Below are positions 22,501-31,899 of a stretch of 64,000 nucleotides of DNA, piece after piece. The notes below the pieces were generated by a model that saw only the letters and a program-made list of their open reading frames with translations, did not search any database and was not told the DNA's origin. Numbering within the stretch: the first letter of the stretch is position 1; every line of letters begins with the position of its first letter. Source of the DNA: Mytilus edulis (Eukaryota > Mollusca > Bivalvia > Mytilida > Mytilidae); contig NC_092350.1 in assembly GCF_963676685.1 (NCBI RefSeq), positions 71,488,502 to 71,552,501 of the forward strand, written 5' to 3'. The translations under genes and the position numbers were made by a program.

Positions 22501-24772
22501 ACATAGAAAATGAAAGTGGGAGTTTCAGGTTAAAGTTTTTGGTCAAGGTAGTTTTTGATGAAGCTGAAGTCCAACTTGAAACTTAGTACACTTGTTGCTT
22601 ATGATATGATCTTTCTAATTTTAATGCCAAATTAGATAATTACCCAATTTCACTGTCCATGGAACATGGAAAAGGATAGTGCGAATGGGGCATCCATGTA
22701 CTTTGGACACATTCTTGTTTCATATTGCTCAAGAGAACATTGATTCAAGATATTTGTCTGTTTATTTTCATCACAAATACATGAAATTGTTTTAAAAATA
22801 AAATGCTGGTGAAAATTAAACCTTTTAGATAACACAATTTTCTGGTAAATTTCAGGCTGTTACAGGAACAAATAAAGGTTGTTTATTAGTTGCAGAAATG
22901 AGTTCAGCTGGAAGTCTCGCCAAGAATGAATACACAAAAGGTAAAAATAGACTTTGGGGCCCTTAATAGCTTGCTGCTTGGTGTGAGTCAAGGCCTCGTG
23001 TTGAAGACCATACTTTGAACTACAATGGTTTACTTTTACATATTGTGACTTGGATGGAGATTTGTCTTATTGGTACTCATACCGCATCTTCTTGTATTTT
23101 AGATTTTTACACTCTAATTTTTGAGCAGTTTGATCGATAAATATTTGATCCATTTCTGACATTTTCAAAAGTTGTTCATAGCAGGCTTCTTGTATTATAA
23201 TCTAACATTAACGTTAAGGAGGGAGAAATTTTATTCTGTCATAAAGGTACACACTGGACTTTAAAAATGTTAGAGCACCTAACAGGTATTGACTTCTCAG
23301 ACTTCTCAAACTTCTATTGTAAATTTATTTCTACTTCAGAGTATTGATTGGGTCACCTGGTTCAGTATATGCTTAATTGATTTCCCATAGGCAGTAATGG
23401 TAATCTCCTTTGTAGCTCAGTCCATATTGTAATCTTGCATATGTTTGGTGGCATGTTTGGAAGCCAAGACATTTTCACTTATATGTGATTGAATATTGAC
23501 ACACCTGAAAAATCCTTCAATCATGAGGCCCCTCGTAGTAAAAAAAAAATTCAATATCTGCAAGTTTTTTTCACATTTATTCTATGGCCCTCTTCTTTCT
23601 GAGTCAACACAAATGGTTCAGCTCAGTCACTTGTTAAAATCTAACTCAGTCACTTGTTAAAATATAAGCAACCTATATCACTACACAGAGAATTTTTGTT
23701 TACACACAACTTTTATTTTTCTTCAATTTGAGGCGCATTAGGTATATTAACCCAATTATGTAAGATTGAACTAGGATTTTGTGGTTTATGTTAAAATGCA
23801 GTGTATTTTAAATGATCTGTTTGGATTAATTGTAGGTGCAATAAAGATGGCTGAAGACCACAAAGATTTTGTGATAGGATTTATTTGCCAGTCAAGATTA
23901 ATAGATGATTACAACTTTGTACACATGACACCAGGTAAGATTTGGTAATTTTTTATATTTCATGATGGAGAAGTTTCTGTTAAAATCTGTTAATAAAACA
24001 TTTCTTCAATTCAGGTTTACAAAAGTTTGTGTTATAATTAAGAGTGCCAGCTCTAACGTTTTTATTAAGATTTTTACAAAATTCTTTACCATAATAATAT
24101 TTGTTGTAACTTTTTACTCAGTTTTTATTAAAATATGCAACAAAATTGATTTAAAAAAATTGTGTAGAAGTGCATAACTTTGTTCATCGTCAAAGCAGAA
24201 ATGAAGAAAGTTCCTTTTAAGCAATATGTAAAATACCAGAACATGATAAGAAAGTTTCTGAAAATGTGACCGAAATGAATTTAAACCAACCAATCATAAT
24301 CTATTTATGAAAGAAACCTGAAGTACAATATTTTTGGCCTTAAAAATATCTTTATGAAGATGTCAAATACTAAAATTGTAACCTGTGTATCGTGCATCAT
24401 CATTATAGGTTTCAAATAAGGACCAGATGATTAGAAACAAAATTGTTCTCCATTTAGAAATTTATCACTCTTTTTAGCAGTCAAATTATGGTAGGTTGCT
24501 TTTGGTAGGATGAAAAGGGGAAGGGTAAAAGGAAAAAATCTACCACTGAATTATAATTTTCTTTGCATAATTTATTTCCAGGAGTTAAGTTATCAGAAGG
24601 TGGTGATTCATTAGGACAACAATACAAAACACCTGAGGAAGCCATTTTGAAAAGAGGAGCAGACGTCATTATAGTAGGAAGTGGTATCCTAGCAACAGAT
24701 GATCCAGTCCAAGCAGCCATACAGTATAAAGAAGCTGGATACAAAGCATATGAAGAATCATTGAAAAACTAA
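10577..24772 (+). CDS. UMPS: Uridine 5'-monophosphate synthase (OPRT-ODC fusion), 11 exons
   Basis: Catalyses the last two steps of de novo UMP synthesis in the cytosol: orotate + PRPP to OMP, then decarboxylation to UMP. Exons: 10577-10735, 16247-16345, 17290-17451, 17864-17967, 18368-18506, 19307-19441, 20688-20821, 21145-21274, 22856-22940, 23836-23934, 24582-24772. All have GT/AG borders and join in phase to 478 aa (human about 480). The OPRT half (~1-215) has [23 protein letters not shown] and the PRPP loop [11 protein letters not shown] (~124-134). The ODC half (~235-478) has LSVDL, KTHVD (K279) and FEDRKFGDIG with D310, K312 and D315 of the catalytic tetrad. It continues with AEMSSAGSL and VGSGI near the phosphate site. 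All key residues are present. The start is chosen because GTGTAAAATGG has good context and gives the family-length N-terminus. Introns 1 and 6-10 are rich in transposons. Confidence 0.97.
11308..11508. mobile_element. 201-bp palindromic element rich in CGGGATTT units
   Basis: Outer arms GAGGGGGGATAGGA and TCCTATCCCCCCTC are exact inverses. TATACT flanks both sides (11302-11307 and 11509-11514). The interior is a series of CGGGATTTCGGGAT-like units. It is inserted inside the family C MITE. The overlapping 102-aa ORF is a product of the repeat. Confidence 0.8.
11671..12447. mobile_element. Palindromic MITE, family B copy 1, 777 bp, 5-bp TSD
   Basis: Ends are TAGTCAGGGGACTTACTT and AGTAAGTCCCCTGACTG; the first base is T instead of the expected C. 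TTAAT flanks both sides (11666-11670 and 12448-12452). Subterminal repeats of AATCACTT and TTTAAGTA type occur on both strands. It is nested in the family C MITE and highly similar along its length to 13707-14486. Confidence 0.9.
13195..13706 (+). repeat. ~221-bp tandem duplication in UMPS intron 1
   Basis: The unit beginning GGCCTAAACTATCATTCATG starts at 13195 and again at 13416. The second unit has an extra ~25-bp segment (CTTCACCATCATGACCACAT) and is interrupted at GTCAT by the MITE at 13707. Its remainder (TATATAGTGGATAAAT) resumes after 14491. Confidence 0.85.
13707..14486. mobile_element. Palindromic MITE, family B copy 2, 780 bp, 5-bp TSD
   Basis: Ends are CAGTCAGGGGACTTACTTAA and AATAAGTCCCCTGACTG, flanked by GTCAT at 13702-13706 and 14487-14491. 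It has the same orientation as copy 1 and the same AATCACTT/TTTAAGTA motifs. The neighbouring duplicate unit (around 13392-13410, GTGGTCATATAGTTGATAAA) is an unfilled version of the insertion site. Confidence 0.92.
14690..15665 (-). repeat. Dispersed 'GCCAATGAGACAACTC' repeat (reverse), split by a MITE
   Basis: Reverse-strand copy: CACCTGTCCTAAGTCAGGAA, AGCTTGCTGTTGGATGTGAG, then after the inserted MITE GTGACTTGAATGGAGAGTTG and ATACCACATCTTCTTG. Uninterrupted copies at 22963-23098 and 35400-35540 show the join. Confidence 0.8.
14938..15604. mobile_element. Palindromic MITE, family A copy 2, 667 bp, 5-bp TSD
   Basis: Ends are CAGTCAGAGCTCAGACATAA and TTATGTCTGAGCTCTGACTG, with TACAT at 14933-14937 and 15605-15609. 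It is inverted relative to the copy at 2869-3526: its left interior (TCTGAATCTGC, GGTCTAAATTCGTAAGTTTT) matches that copy's right interior. It is inserted inside another dispersed repeat. Confidence 0.92.
16006..16090 (+). repeat. Dispersed 'GCCAATGAGACAACTCTC' repeat, short copy
   Basis: GAAGATGTGGTATGATTGCC, then AATGAGACAACTCTCCAC and CAAAATGACACAGAAATTAA. Lies just upstream of UMPS exon 2. Confidence 0.8.
16545..16680 (+). repeat. Dispersed 'GCCAATGAGACAACT' repeat
   Basis: Same family as 16006, here extending into TATAGGTCACCGTACGGCCT and CAACAATGAGCAAAGCCCAT. Lies just downstream of UMPS exon 2. Confidence 0.8.
16714..16782. repeat. Short inverted repeat (hairpin)
   Basis: ATATTGTAAAATATCAGCTG and its inverse CAGCTGATATTTTACAATAT flank a ~29-base spacer in UMPS intron 2. 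It could fold as a 20-bp stem. No further identity. Confidence 0.75.
18562..18842. mobile_element. TTAA-flanked MITE, 281 bp
   Basis: TTAAGGTGGTACCTAACACT at the left matches the inverse of GTGTTGGGTACCACCTTAA at the right. TTAA at both outer ends is the target type of piggyBac and Kolobok elements. It contains the motif GGGAGATAACTC shared with the MOB3 donor arrays. Lies in UMPS intron 5. Confidence 0.8.
18895..18970 (-). repeat. Fragment of dispersed repeat (GAATGGAAATGGGGAATGTG)
   Basis: Reverse-strand fragment of the family at 8970-9145 (TCAAAGAGACAACAAC on this strand corresponds to GTTGTCTCTTTG there). Inside UMPS intron 5. Confidence 0.6.
19525..20098. mobile_element. Tc1/mariner-like MITE with TA target site, 574 bp
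   Basis: CTGTAAATTCAGAAATTATT at the left and AATAACTTCTGAATTTACAG at the right are inverted, each bounded by TA. Inside, 19558-19712 forms a second strong inverted repeat (TTGAATGCTTCTTTTTGTAA and its inverse), possibly a nested palindrome. Lies in UMPS intron 6. Confidence 0.75.
20427..20601. mobile_element. Short relative of the CTGTAAATTCAG MITE
   Basis: CTGTAAATTCAATGTGATTG at the left and AATAATATCTGAATTTACAA at the right, TA-flanked, resemble the ends at 19525 and 20098. Imperfect and likely old. Confidence 0.5.
21637..22213. mobile_element. MITE-like inverted-repeat element in UMPS intron 8
   Basis: AAAGGAGTAGGTCCGGTAAG at the left and the imperfect inverse CCTTACTCCTTT at the right, with a central inverted pair around 21885-21990 (GTGGCCGCATTCGTG and its near inverse). 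Target duplication not resolved. Confidence 0.6.
22395..22725 (+). repeat. Dispersed 'TATGCCCCACCGAGGATAGT' repeat
   Basis: Begins TGCCCCACC..GATAGTAGAGGGGCATTATG, a block I recognise as common in mussel DNA. TGATCTTTCTAATTTT and GCCAAATTAGA recur twice inside it. Non-coding. Confidence 0.55.
22963..23098 (-). repeat. Dispersed 'GCCAATGAGACAACTC' repeat (reverse)
   Basis: TAGCTTGCTGCTTGGTGTGA, GTTGAAGACCATACTTTGAA, TGTGACTTGGATGGAGATTT and ATACCGCATCTTCTTG. Intact where the copy at 14690 is split by a MITE. Confidence 0.75.
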
Positions 24773-26480
24773 AGACTTTTGCGTTGTGTTATAATCATTT
24801 ATTTGTGGCATTTTTGGTGCATTTAGATACCAAACTGTGGTGCTATTTATATTCAGGATTATCTAATTATTTACATCAGTTTAATGAAACTTGCCTCTGA
24901 CTTGCATTTTCTAATTACATTTAAATTATACAGCACATTAGGGATGACATAAAAAGTTCAATGTAGGATAAAAAACTTAATTCACATAGTTTTTTCACTG
25001 ACACCCCACCCCCCTCTTAACTTAATTTGGGAAAAATTGATTTACGAATAGGGATATCTATAATACTAAAATTACGAGGTCCAATTTGTCAGCCGTCATC
25101 ACGTAAAAACGACGAATCAAAAAATTCAACTTTATATATAACTAATATAGTACAAAGGTGTAGATTAAAAATTACACCACTCCAGGCCCTTTTGTTTTCC
25201 CAGTAATTAATATTGCCAATAATTAAGAAGTTCCGGGTCGAGTCCGATACCGATACCAATAGTATATTCACCTGTTACCGATTACCTTATCTGTACGTTC
25301 CGCATCTGACAGGCGCACCACCAAACGGTGTATTCAGGATTAATATGCTATATAGTATTACACGGGTCATAATCACAGGGTTGACACTACTTAAGGTGGC
25401 TCGGCCCTTTAACAATGCACATATTTTAACGCATGTTTCTTACGACGAGTGCCTTGGAAACGGTCGCTTTCAGGGGTCTTCTCAAAAATAGCTTTGACGA
25501 CCTTGGAACGCGGGTGTGTATGAAAGCACCCTTGACGATGTAAACAAGTGTACAAAACATTCTTCAAAACAGGAAATGCGAACGGTCAGAAATTCAGACG
25601 GCTTTCTTCATTTTTCGCATAAAAGTCTAAAAGGAGAGAAATATACATGATTTAAGCATAACATTTGAAAAAAAAAGAATATATAAATACGGACAAAGTC
25701 ACATGTATGACGTCGACGGTGCCGCTTCGCTCCCAAAACGCATTCTCATCTTACACGGTCGCCCCTTGGGTCCTTTCGTACCATATTTTGAATTTACTTG
25801 AATACCGGTTGAATTAAATGATGTCTTGGAGATTTATTTTTGAAAATGTTTTGCCAATGATGCAATGATTAACTGTAAACAAATGATAGCGATGTAAACA
25901 ACTGCATGGCATCGTACAGCTTTCAAAACTGACAGGTAAAACCCGTATAGTATGCTGTAAAGGCATCGGGTCGGGTTCATTTTCAAGCTATCCGTTTGGC
26001 GTTTTATAACAGTTTGTTTCTGTCATAAAACTCTTTATTTATCTAAGTATTTTTAGGAGTTTATTCCCGATTATGTGATATATTTTTACACTGCAAAATT
26101 TTTTTATTTTCCCCTGAACAAATTTGAAAATGCCAATTTTCTAACAGACTTAATTCTTGACAGGCACACCTAACATTTTCATTTAAAGATTTGTTTACCT
26201 ATCAAAAAATTAGCACGAAAATCTTCTGATAAATTTTCTCGTATCACAATTCCATGAGTTCCTGAACATTAGACCAAGTCCTATAATCTAAGACCTCGGG
26301 GCCAATTTTTTCTACTTTTATGATTTTTTTCTATTACTTATTTTGCTAATTGTTATTTTGTTGGTTTGCAATTTTCTGTTGTATCTATCAATATTTCTAC
26401 CGAGTTCAAATTTAAAAAAAAAGAAACATCAGCTTTAAAACTTTAATAATTGAATCAAAGCAAGTGTTATTATTTGTTTT
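24773..26480. other. Intergenic, downstream of UMPS
   Basis: Contains the UMPS 3' UTR of unknown length; no clear AATAAA was placed. Near 25385-25420 a GC-richer patch (CTTAAGGTGGCTCGGCCCTT) resembles the ends of other mussel TTAA repeats, but no partner was found. No gene recognised. Confidence 0.4.
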
Positions 26481-26532
26481 AGATTTATGAGTTTGACTGT
26501 CCCGTTGGTATCTTTCGTCCCTCTTTTATTAT

Positions 26533-26773
26533 AATAGACTAATGGATCCAGCAACTTATTTCACTAAAATGATTATTTGCTTTCCTGCAGAAATAAAATG
26601 ACACTTCAATATTTTGCTGTTTTCCGTCTTTTCGTGAAGATGAAAATTGATCAATCGGGCCCAATCCAGGACAAAAAGGGGGGTGTTCTAACTATATTTC
26701 CCTATTCAAAAGCATTGATCGTCCAAAAAAGGGGGTTCCAATCCGGAACCCCCCCCCCCTGGATCCACCACTG
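26533..26773. mobile_element. Possible short hAT-type MITE
   Basis: The right end CCCTGGATCCACCACTG is close to the hAT-like end at 30136 (CCTGGATCCGCCTCTG). A degraded partner ACTAATGGATCCAGCAAC lies at the left. It is filled with G- and C-runs. Weak case: the left end is poor and no duplication was resolved. Confidence 0.35.
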
Positions 26774-27427
26774 TCAAAAGTAATCAGGACTGGCCTAGAA
26801 TATATATATGTAATTATCGATTTTAGATAATATACAAAACTTGTAGAATTTTAACCCCCACCCCCAAACTATTTGATTTATGTTTTTTATACTACATCGA
26901 TCTTTTGATGTCGTCCCTTATGTAACCAGTAATTGACTGTTGTTGCATTAAATATAAACAGATTATAATTTTTCCTTTTTGGTTTATTTGCCCTTTTACC
27001 TTATATGAATACTGACATCCTTTGTTGTTAGGCTGACATTGTTCTTCATTATGAACTTTGTAGAATGTTTACCTATTAACTTGAAAATTAAAAAGATAAA
27101 CAGAAACAAAAAAATATGACATGACTGACATCAACTCCTTAAATTAGGATGTTTTATTTGTTTTACTCCCTCTGCAGTGTAGGGGGCATTAAGTGTTACC
27201 ATTGATCGTCAGTAGGTACTTCTCAAAATTAGTTTCCGTTCTCTAACTTTAGTTTGTTTCAACAATATGTTATTAAACTTTAACACAATGCTTCTTACCA
27301 TAAACACAGATCATGTTCAGGGTTTTGGGTGGAAGTACTGCTTTGAGTTCATAAGATATGTTAAGGAGTAAGGCTTGGCAATATATAATTTATAATATTC
27401 ATGACTGATATTCATGACTGATAACAT

Positions 27428-27700
27428 TTATATATAAGAAGATGTGGTATGAGTGTCAACTCTCTATCCAAGTCACAATCTGTAAAAAGTAAACCATTAT
27501 AAGTCAAAGTACAGCCTTCAACACGGCGCCTAGTGTAAAATCCTTCAAACAAGAAAACCAATGGTATAATCTATATAAATAAACAGAAACAAGAAAAACA
27601 CTTATGAACCATATCAACAAAAGATAACCACTGAACAACAGGCTACTGACTTACGACATGTGCAAACAAATGCAGAGGGTTAAAACGTTTGAAAAGGCGC
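27428..27700 (+). repeat. Dispersed 'GCCAATGAGACAACTC' family, diverged copy
   Basis: AAGAAGATGTGGTATGAGTG, AAAAAGTAAACCATTATAAG, GGCGCCTAGTGTAAAATCCT and AATGGTATAATCTATATAAA match the longer copy at 7195-7440 and extend it. Confidence 0.7.
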
Positions 27701-28440
27701 CAAACTTCACTCTAACCTGAATGTAACATCACAACACAGAAAGAAACACTATAAAACATCTGTATGAGTAAATGTGGACCAATTAAATTTAAAAAAACTA
27801 GTGATGTCGATCAAATAGTGGTGTGATCACTGTGACAAAAGGTAAAAACTAAAACAAATTGTATTTGATTGAAATGATTACATAACTCAAAGATTTCTTT
27901 AGAATTTGAAGTTTTGATACTTATTCATGGAAAGGAATGGTTGCCATATTTTTGGAATTTCATTAAAGGTTACAGACCCAAGAGCTTAACATAAAAAAAA
28001 AATTGCCCACTAACCCCCACTTTTCTTTTCACATTTTTATTACATACAATTTAAAAAGCCATATTTCAAAATCTTATGAAATCCTTGTTATTTTTTCATA
28101 GTTTTTTAAACAAAAAAGGTGTTAATGTTAAATGTAAGAAAAATCTAGAGAGAACTATTTCCCGCCAAATTTTCAATGGCTTATATCTCGAAAACAAGCA
28201 CACGGACCCACCATTTTTTTCTGCTTTTTTAGTTTTTTTATTTATATACTATCAATTTATAACAGTCTTTTAAAAAGCTTGTTATTTTGAAACAGAGTAG
28301 CGAACATCCTTACAAAACACAAAGGTAAAGAACACATCATTTGCTTTTATCGATTTTGATGATTCTGCATTTACAAATTTTTCACTTTGCTTAGGTTGTT
28401 TTTGTTTCGTTTTATGAATTTTACCAAACCAATTGGTGAA
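27701..28440. other. Intergenic, nothing recognised
   Basis: AT-rich sequence with short meaningless ORFs. No repeat family, RNA gene or coding pattern identified. Confidence 0.4.
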
Positions 28441-28741
28441 ATTGAAAAGAGAGCAAACAAAATATTGAGAGAAAATGTCAGGACCGAAAAGCTACTATAA
28501 TAATACTACAGTCTGGCGAATCAATCATACATTACTGTAGTTTGCATGGCAAATTGCAGACAGAAAGAACTTGCAAAAACTTGACTGAGTGCGGAGAAAA
28601 GCATTGATTCTCTGCTTGTAAATGCCTACACCATCTGTCAGAGACACATTTTAATTCGATGGAGGATTAATACCCGTAGACTAGGTCGGAAGCTAGATAG
28701 CCATACAGGGGATAGCTAAGATTAGATTTATAGCTCCACAA

Positions 28742-30136
28742 CAGGGGCGGATCCAGGAATTTATTAGGGGGTGGTCACCTTTTGAAATCTTAAATCAAAA
28801 TTCAATTTTTTTATTGGTATCATGAAAATAGTTACAACTATAGAAGACAAAAGTTACACATTATTTATAGAATTAATTCCAATTTCATTTTTCTTGGATG
28901 CCTGCGTGCAAACATGTCATGAAACTTCTGTCCGAAATATGTTTTACATCATCCCTATGGCCCCTTATAGGAAGATTCTGTTTGCCACAAAGCAAAACAC
29001 ACTTGCATATAGATTTCAAAACAGTTCTGTTTGCTTTTAATAATATACGTTCATTCATTGCTTTATCAATAAATGTTTGAATATCAGTAGTCCTTTGCTC
29101 AATGTTGTCAAGAAAAAGTTGAGCTTTTGCTCTAGCTTCAGTATGACTTTTTTACATGATTTCTCATCACGGCCGAAATGATCGTTAAGTCTTGTACTTG
29201 CATGTGCCATATCTGTTAGTGGTTTGCATGATAATGTTCCAAAACTATCAACCCCAAACAGAGCACAGTATATGCAGTAAGCTCCTTCTTGTGAAGGTGA
29301 GTACACTAGCCCATCATAGCGATTTAGCCAGTTCAGCTGAAACAGTCTGTTCTTTCCTGCATATTTTTTTATAGGAAAGTTATAGTTTATTCCAGGTTGG
29401 CAATGATTTCTTATCAAATAAAATTTCTCTTCGTTTGTTAATTTACGTGTTGATTGTTTTACAAAACCAATGTCGTTTGTACTTATATGTAAGTCGGGGG
29501 TTGTTTCTTTAATCTGATCACTCTTATTCGTATCAATGCTAGGTCCATTACAAGTCGTTGGTACTTCAGAGGGGCTGATTTGTGGCGTTTCCTGAAGGAA
29601 AGAGGGTATAAGTTACTAAAAAATTGGAATGAACGAAACTTTTAGACAAACTGTAACAGATGATGGAACGGGGGTATTCATTCAATATAGAATATTTATG
29701 TGACTTTAAAACTTTAAAATTATTTTTGAATTTTGGCATCACAGTAAAAAAATATTATTGGTCGGGAAAAGTTATTATACAAAGTTTAAAAATTTAGATA
29801 AACGTAATGTAAAAATAGTTATCTGCTAAAAACATCTAAGATTGAGGACTGTCTCTTCATTTTTACACCTTAACATCAAAGAAATCGATCAAATAATTAG
29901 CGATTGTTGATTACATGTTCATTGTATAAACATACCTGTCAAGATACATGTATTTAGCCTTAAGGTAAGTAATGACAACTTTATGACTGGTGATTACGAT
30001 AGACAAATTGGTTTGATCGACGAATTTATTTTTCAAAATGTTCAAGGTGCACCATTTTTTGGTACATGGTGCACCATTTTTGCAAACCCAGGGGGTGGTC
30101 ACCGGCACCGGGTGACCACCCCTGGATCCGCCTCTG
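28742..30136. mobile_element. hAT-like transposon, internally deleted, 1.4 kb
   Basis: Ends CAGGGGCGGATCCAGG and CCTGGATCCGCCTCTG are inverted, with GGTGGTCACC and GGTGACCACC just inside. This is a familiar hAT terminal type. The insertion lies where the paralogous repeat at 43 kb reads AGCTACACAAGAACC. The flanks here are CTCCACAA and CACAAGAA, sharing CACAA; a clean 8-bp duplication is not seen. Inside is a broken minus-strand transposase N-terminal region; the catalytic core and dimerisation domain are absent, so it is non-autonomous. Confidence 0.8.
28895..29591 (-). pseudogene. hAT-type transposase fragment (TTF-type zinc finger), frameshifted
   Basis: An exon-like stretch opens at 29591 after a TTCCTTCAG acceptor and reads in one frame to about 29150. 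Landmarks are FPIKKYAGKNRLFQLNW, Y-D-G-L-V-Y-S-P-S and A-Y-C-I-Y-C-A-L-F-G, the TTF-type zinc-finger region of hAT transposases and of ZMYM1/PRKRIP-like relatives. At an A-run near 29150 similarity shifts to another frame, which carries LLCGKQNLPIRGHRDD, a hallmark just after that domain. It then ends. No DDE core is present, so it is a decayed fragment of a transposon gene. The element is likely mobilised, if at all, by intact relatives elsewhere. Confidence 0.8.
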
Positions 30137-30369
30137 CACAAGAACCAATTAAACTACGATTGGTGAGGTATGAAGAGTAGGCTATCTATGATCTATGATA
30201 AATGCCCCACACCTGCAGTCGACTAGACAACTAAACTCGAGGATAACGGATCAACAGGAATTTTGCCAGTAAATAACTCATTGGAGATTGCACACAAGAA
30301 GTTCCCAGATTGACCAATGCTTAAAGAACTGAGAACCTTGTTGTGAAGGAGCAAGTATCTACGCCGTGT

Positions 30370-30460
30370 ACATAAAAAGAGGGGCGAACGATACCAGAGG
30401 GACAGTTAAACTCCTAGATCGAACATAAACTGAAAATGTCGTGGCTAATAAAGAAAAGGC
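30370..30460 (-). repeat. Fragment of 'ATGTGGAGCAGGATCTGC' dispersed repeat (reverse)
   Basis: AAAGAGGGGCGAACGATACC, AGAGGGACAGTTAAACTCC and AAAATGTCGTGGCTAA are the reverse of the 3' part of the family at 42835 and 43640 (GTCCCTCTGGTATCTTT, CATGGCGTTGTCAG). Interrupted by the element at 30467. Confidence 0.7.
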
Positions 30461-30466
30461 ACTGGC

Positions 30467-31419
30467 TACGGTTACATGGAAATGTAACAAAAATAAAAAT
30501 AGTATTGTTACATTGGAGACTAATTGCTGGAATACGGGGTTTGATAAGGACCCCATTAATTACGAATGTAACAATAATAATTGAGTCTACAGTTACATGA
30601 ATGCACTTCAATGTACGCTAGATTAATTAAACTTAAACATTCTATAGTTGTGTAGGTTATTTTTTTCGTCAATAGGAATGAAACTACTATCACAAATTAA
30701 TTAATATCTGGACTCTGAAAATGAAAACACCGATTGATTACATCAGTTTCAGCATGTCGGTATCAACATCAATTGCCTTCACAATTGATATATATTTTTA
30801 TGTTTTATTGGGGTTTTAATTAAGCTATGCTAAGTTGGATATGGAAATCGGAGGTGAACATAAAATCAGTAATTGACGGTAATGAAATCATATTTCAACC
30901 TCACATATGCTTAAAAAATATATAAATGAAAATATATACATAGCAACACAGATTTTTATATACAAATCCTTGATCGCAAAAGTAAACAAATATTTTTTTT
31001 CGACTGAAAAAAGTATAGTACAGAACGGAATTGTAGAGTATAAACTTGAATGCAGACGTGCATATTACTGCATCACTCGTTGGTGATGGCTGCATGGTTT
31101 CAACAAAATTCGTCGGACTAAAACATGCTCTCAAAAATAACATGTTGGATTTGTAGGCACTATAATATTGCAAATAAAATATTAAAAATTGTATGCAATT
31201 TTGTATAGTTTTCAAGTTTTATTGTAATACATACTACTAGTCCCAGCGTACATTGAAGTGAATACGTGTAACAATAACGCAATGTAACCGTAGACTCAAT
31301 AATTATTGTTACATTCGTTATTAATCGGTTCCTTACCAAACTTTGCATTCCGGCAATTAGTCTCCAATTCCAATGTAACAATAATTTGTTACATTTCCAT
31401 GTAACCGTAGCCAGTGCAT
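30467..31419. mobile_element. Long inverted-repeat element, arms ~170 bp
   Basis: The left arm 30467-30627 (GCACTGGCTACGGTTACATG ... CACTTCAATGTACGCTAG) is the inverse of 31238-31419 (CTAGTCCCAGCGTACATTGA ... CATGTAACCGTAGCCAGTGC). The arms contain repeated TGTTACAT/ATGTAACA motifs. The ~610-bp interior has no recognisable gene. It splits another repeat, so it is an insertion, but the target duplication is not clear. Confidence 0.78.
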
Positions 31420-31489
31420 TACGAAAAACTAACAGATAAATAATTGAACACCATTCATCTGCTGTTCATCATTGAGAGGGTTAGCGCTA

Positions 31490-31690
31490 TAGAACCAGGT
31501 TTAATCCACCATTTTCTACATTTGAAAATGCCTGTACCAAGTCAGGAATATGACAATTCTTGTCCATTCGTTTTTGATGCGTTTTGTTATTTGATTTTGC
31601 CATGTGATTATGGACTTTCCCAATTGATCGTCCTCTAAGTTCAGTATTTTTGTGATTTTACTTTTCACAACATAGAAAACTAGACTAAGC
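31490..31690 (+). repeat. Dispersed 'CCAAGTCAGGAATATGACA' repeat
   Basis: CCAAGTCAGGAATATGACA, TCCATTCGTTTTTGATGCGT and TTGATTTTGCCATGTGATTA. Related copies at 33930-34110, 62505-62560 and 63490-63665. A G-run follows at 31700-31712. Confidence 0.75.
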
Positions 31691-31899
31691 AACACCAAAA
31701 GGGGGGGGGGGGGTGAATTCGTAGATCTGCAGTATGTCTACAGAGGATCTATCCTACTGACTGAACTAATAGTAACTCTTCCCGAGTACTGCATTATTGA
31801 AATTCTTTATAACGCCATAGAGATTATCAAGATTTATTTACACCCAATTAAAGCGATATTGGTCTTTTACCTCTTGACGGCTCTAAACTGCTTCGTTGC

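Larger units (their letters stand above)
28441..30225 (+). repeat. Dispersed repeat (host of the hAT element)
   Basis: Flanks 28441-28741 and 30137-30225 together align with 43080-43390: ATTGATTCT, GGATTAATACCCGTAGA versus GGATTAATGCCGGTAGA, GCTAAGATTAGATTTATAGC versus GCTAAGATTAAGTCTACAGC, and CACAAGAACC at the join. The copy at 43 kb has no insertion and so shows the empty site. Confidence 0.7.

Noticed and set aside
29911..30141. ORF beginning MCRGGSRGG
   Set aside because: Translation of the hAT terminal repeat. Such Arg/Gly starts are common artefacts of GGATCCGCC-type ends.
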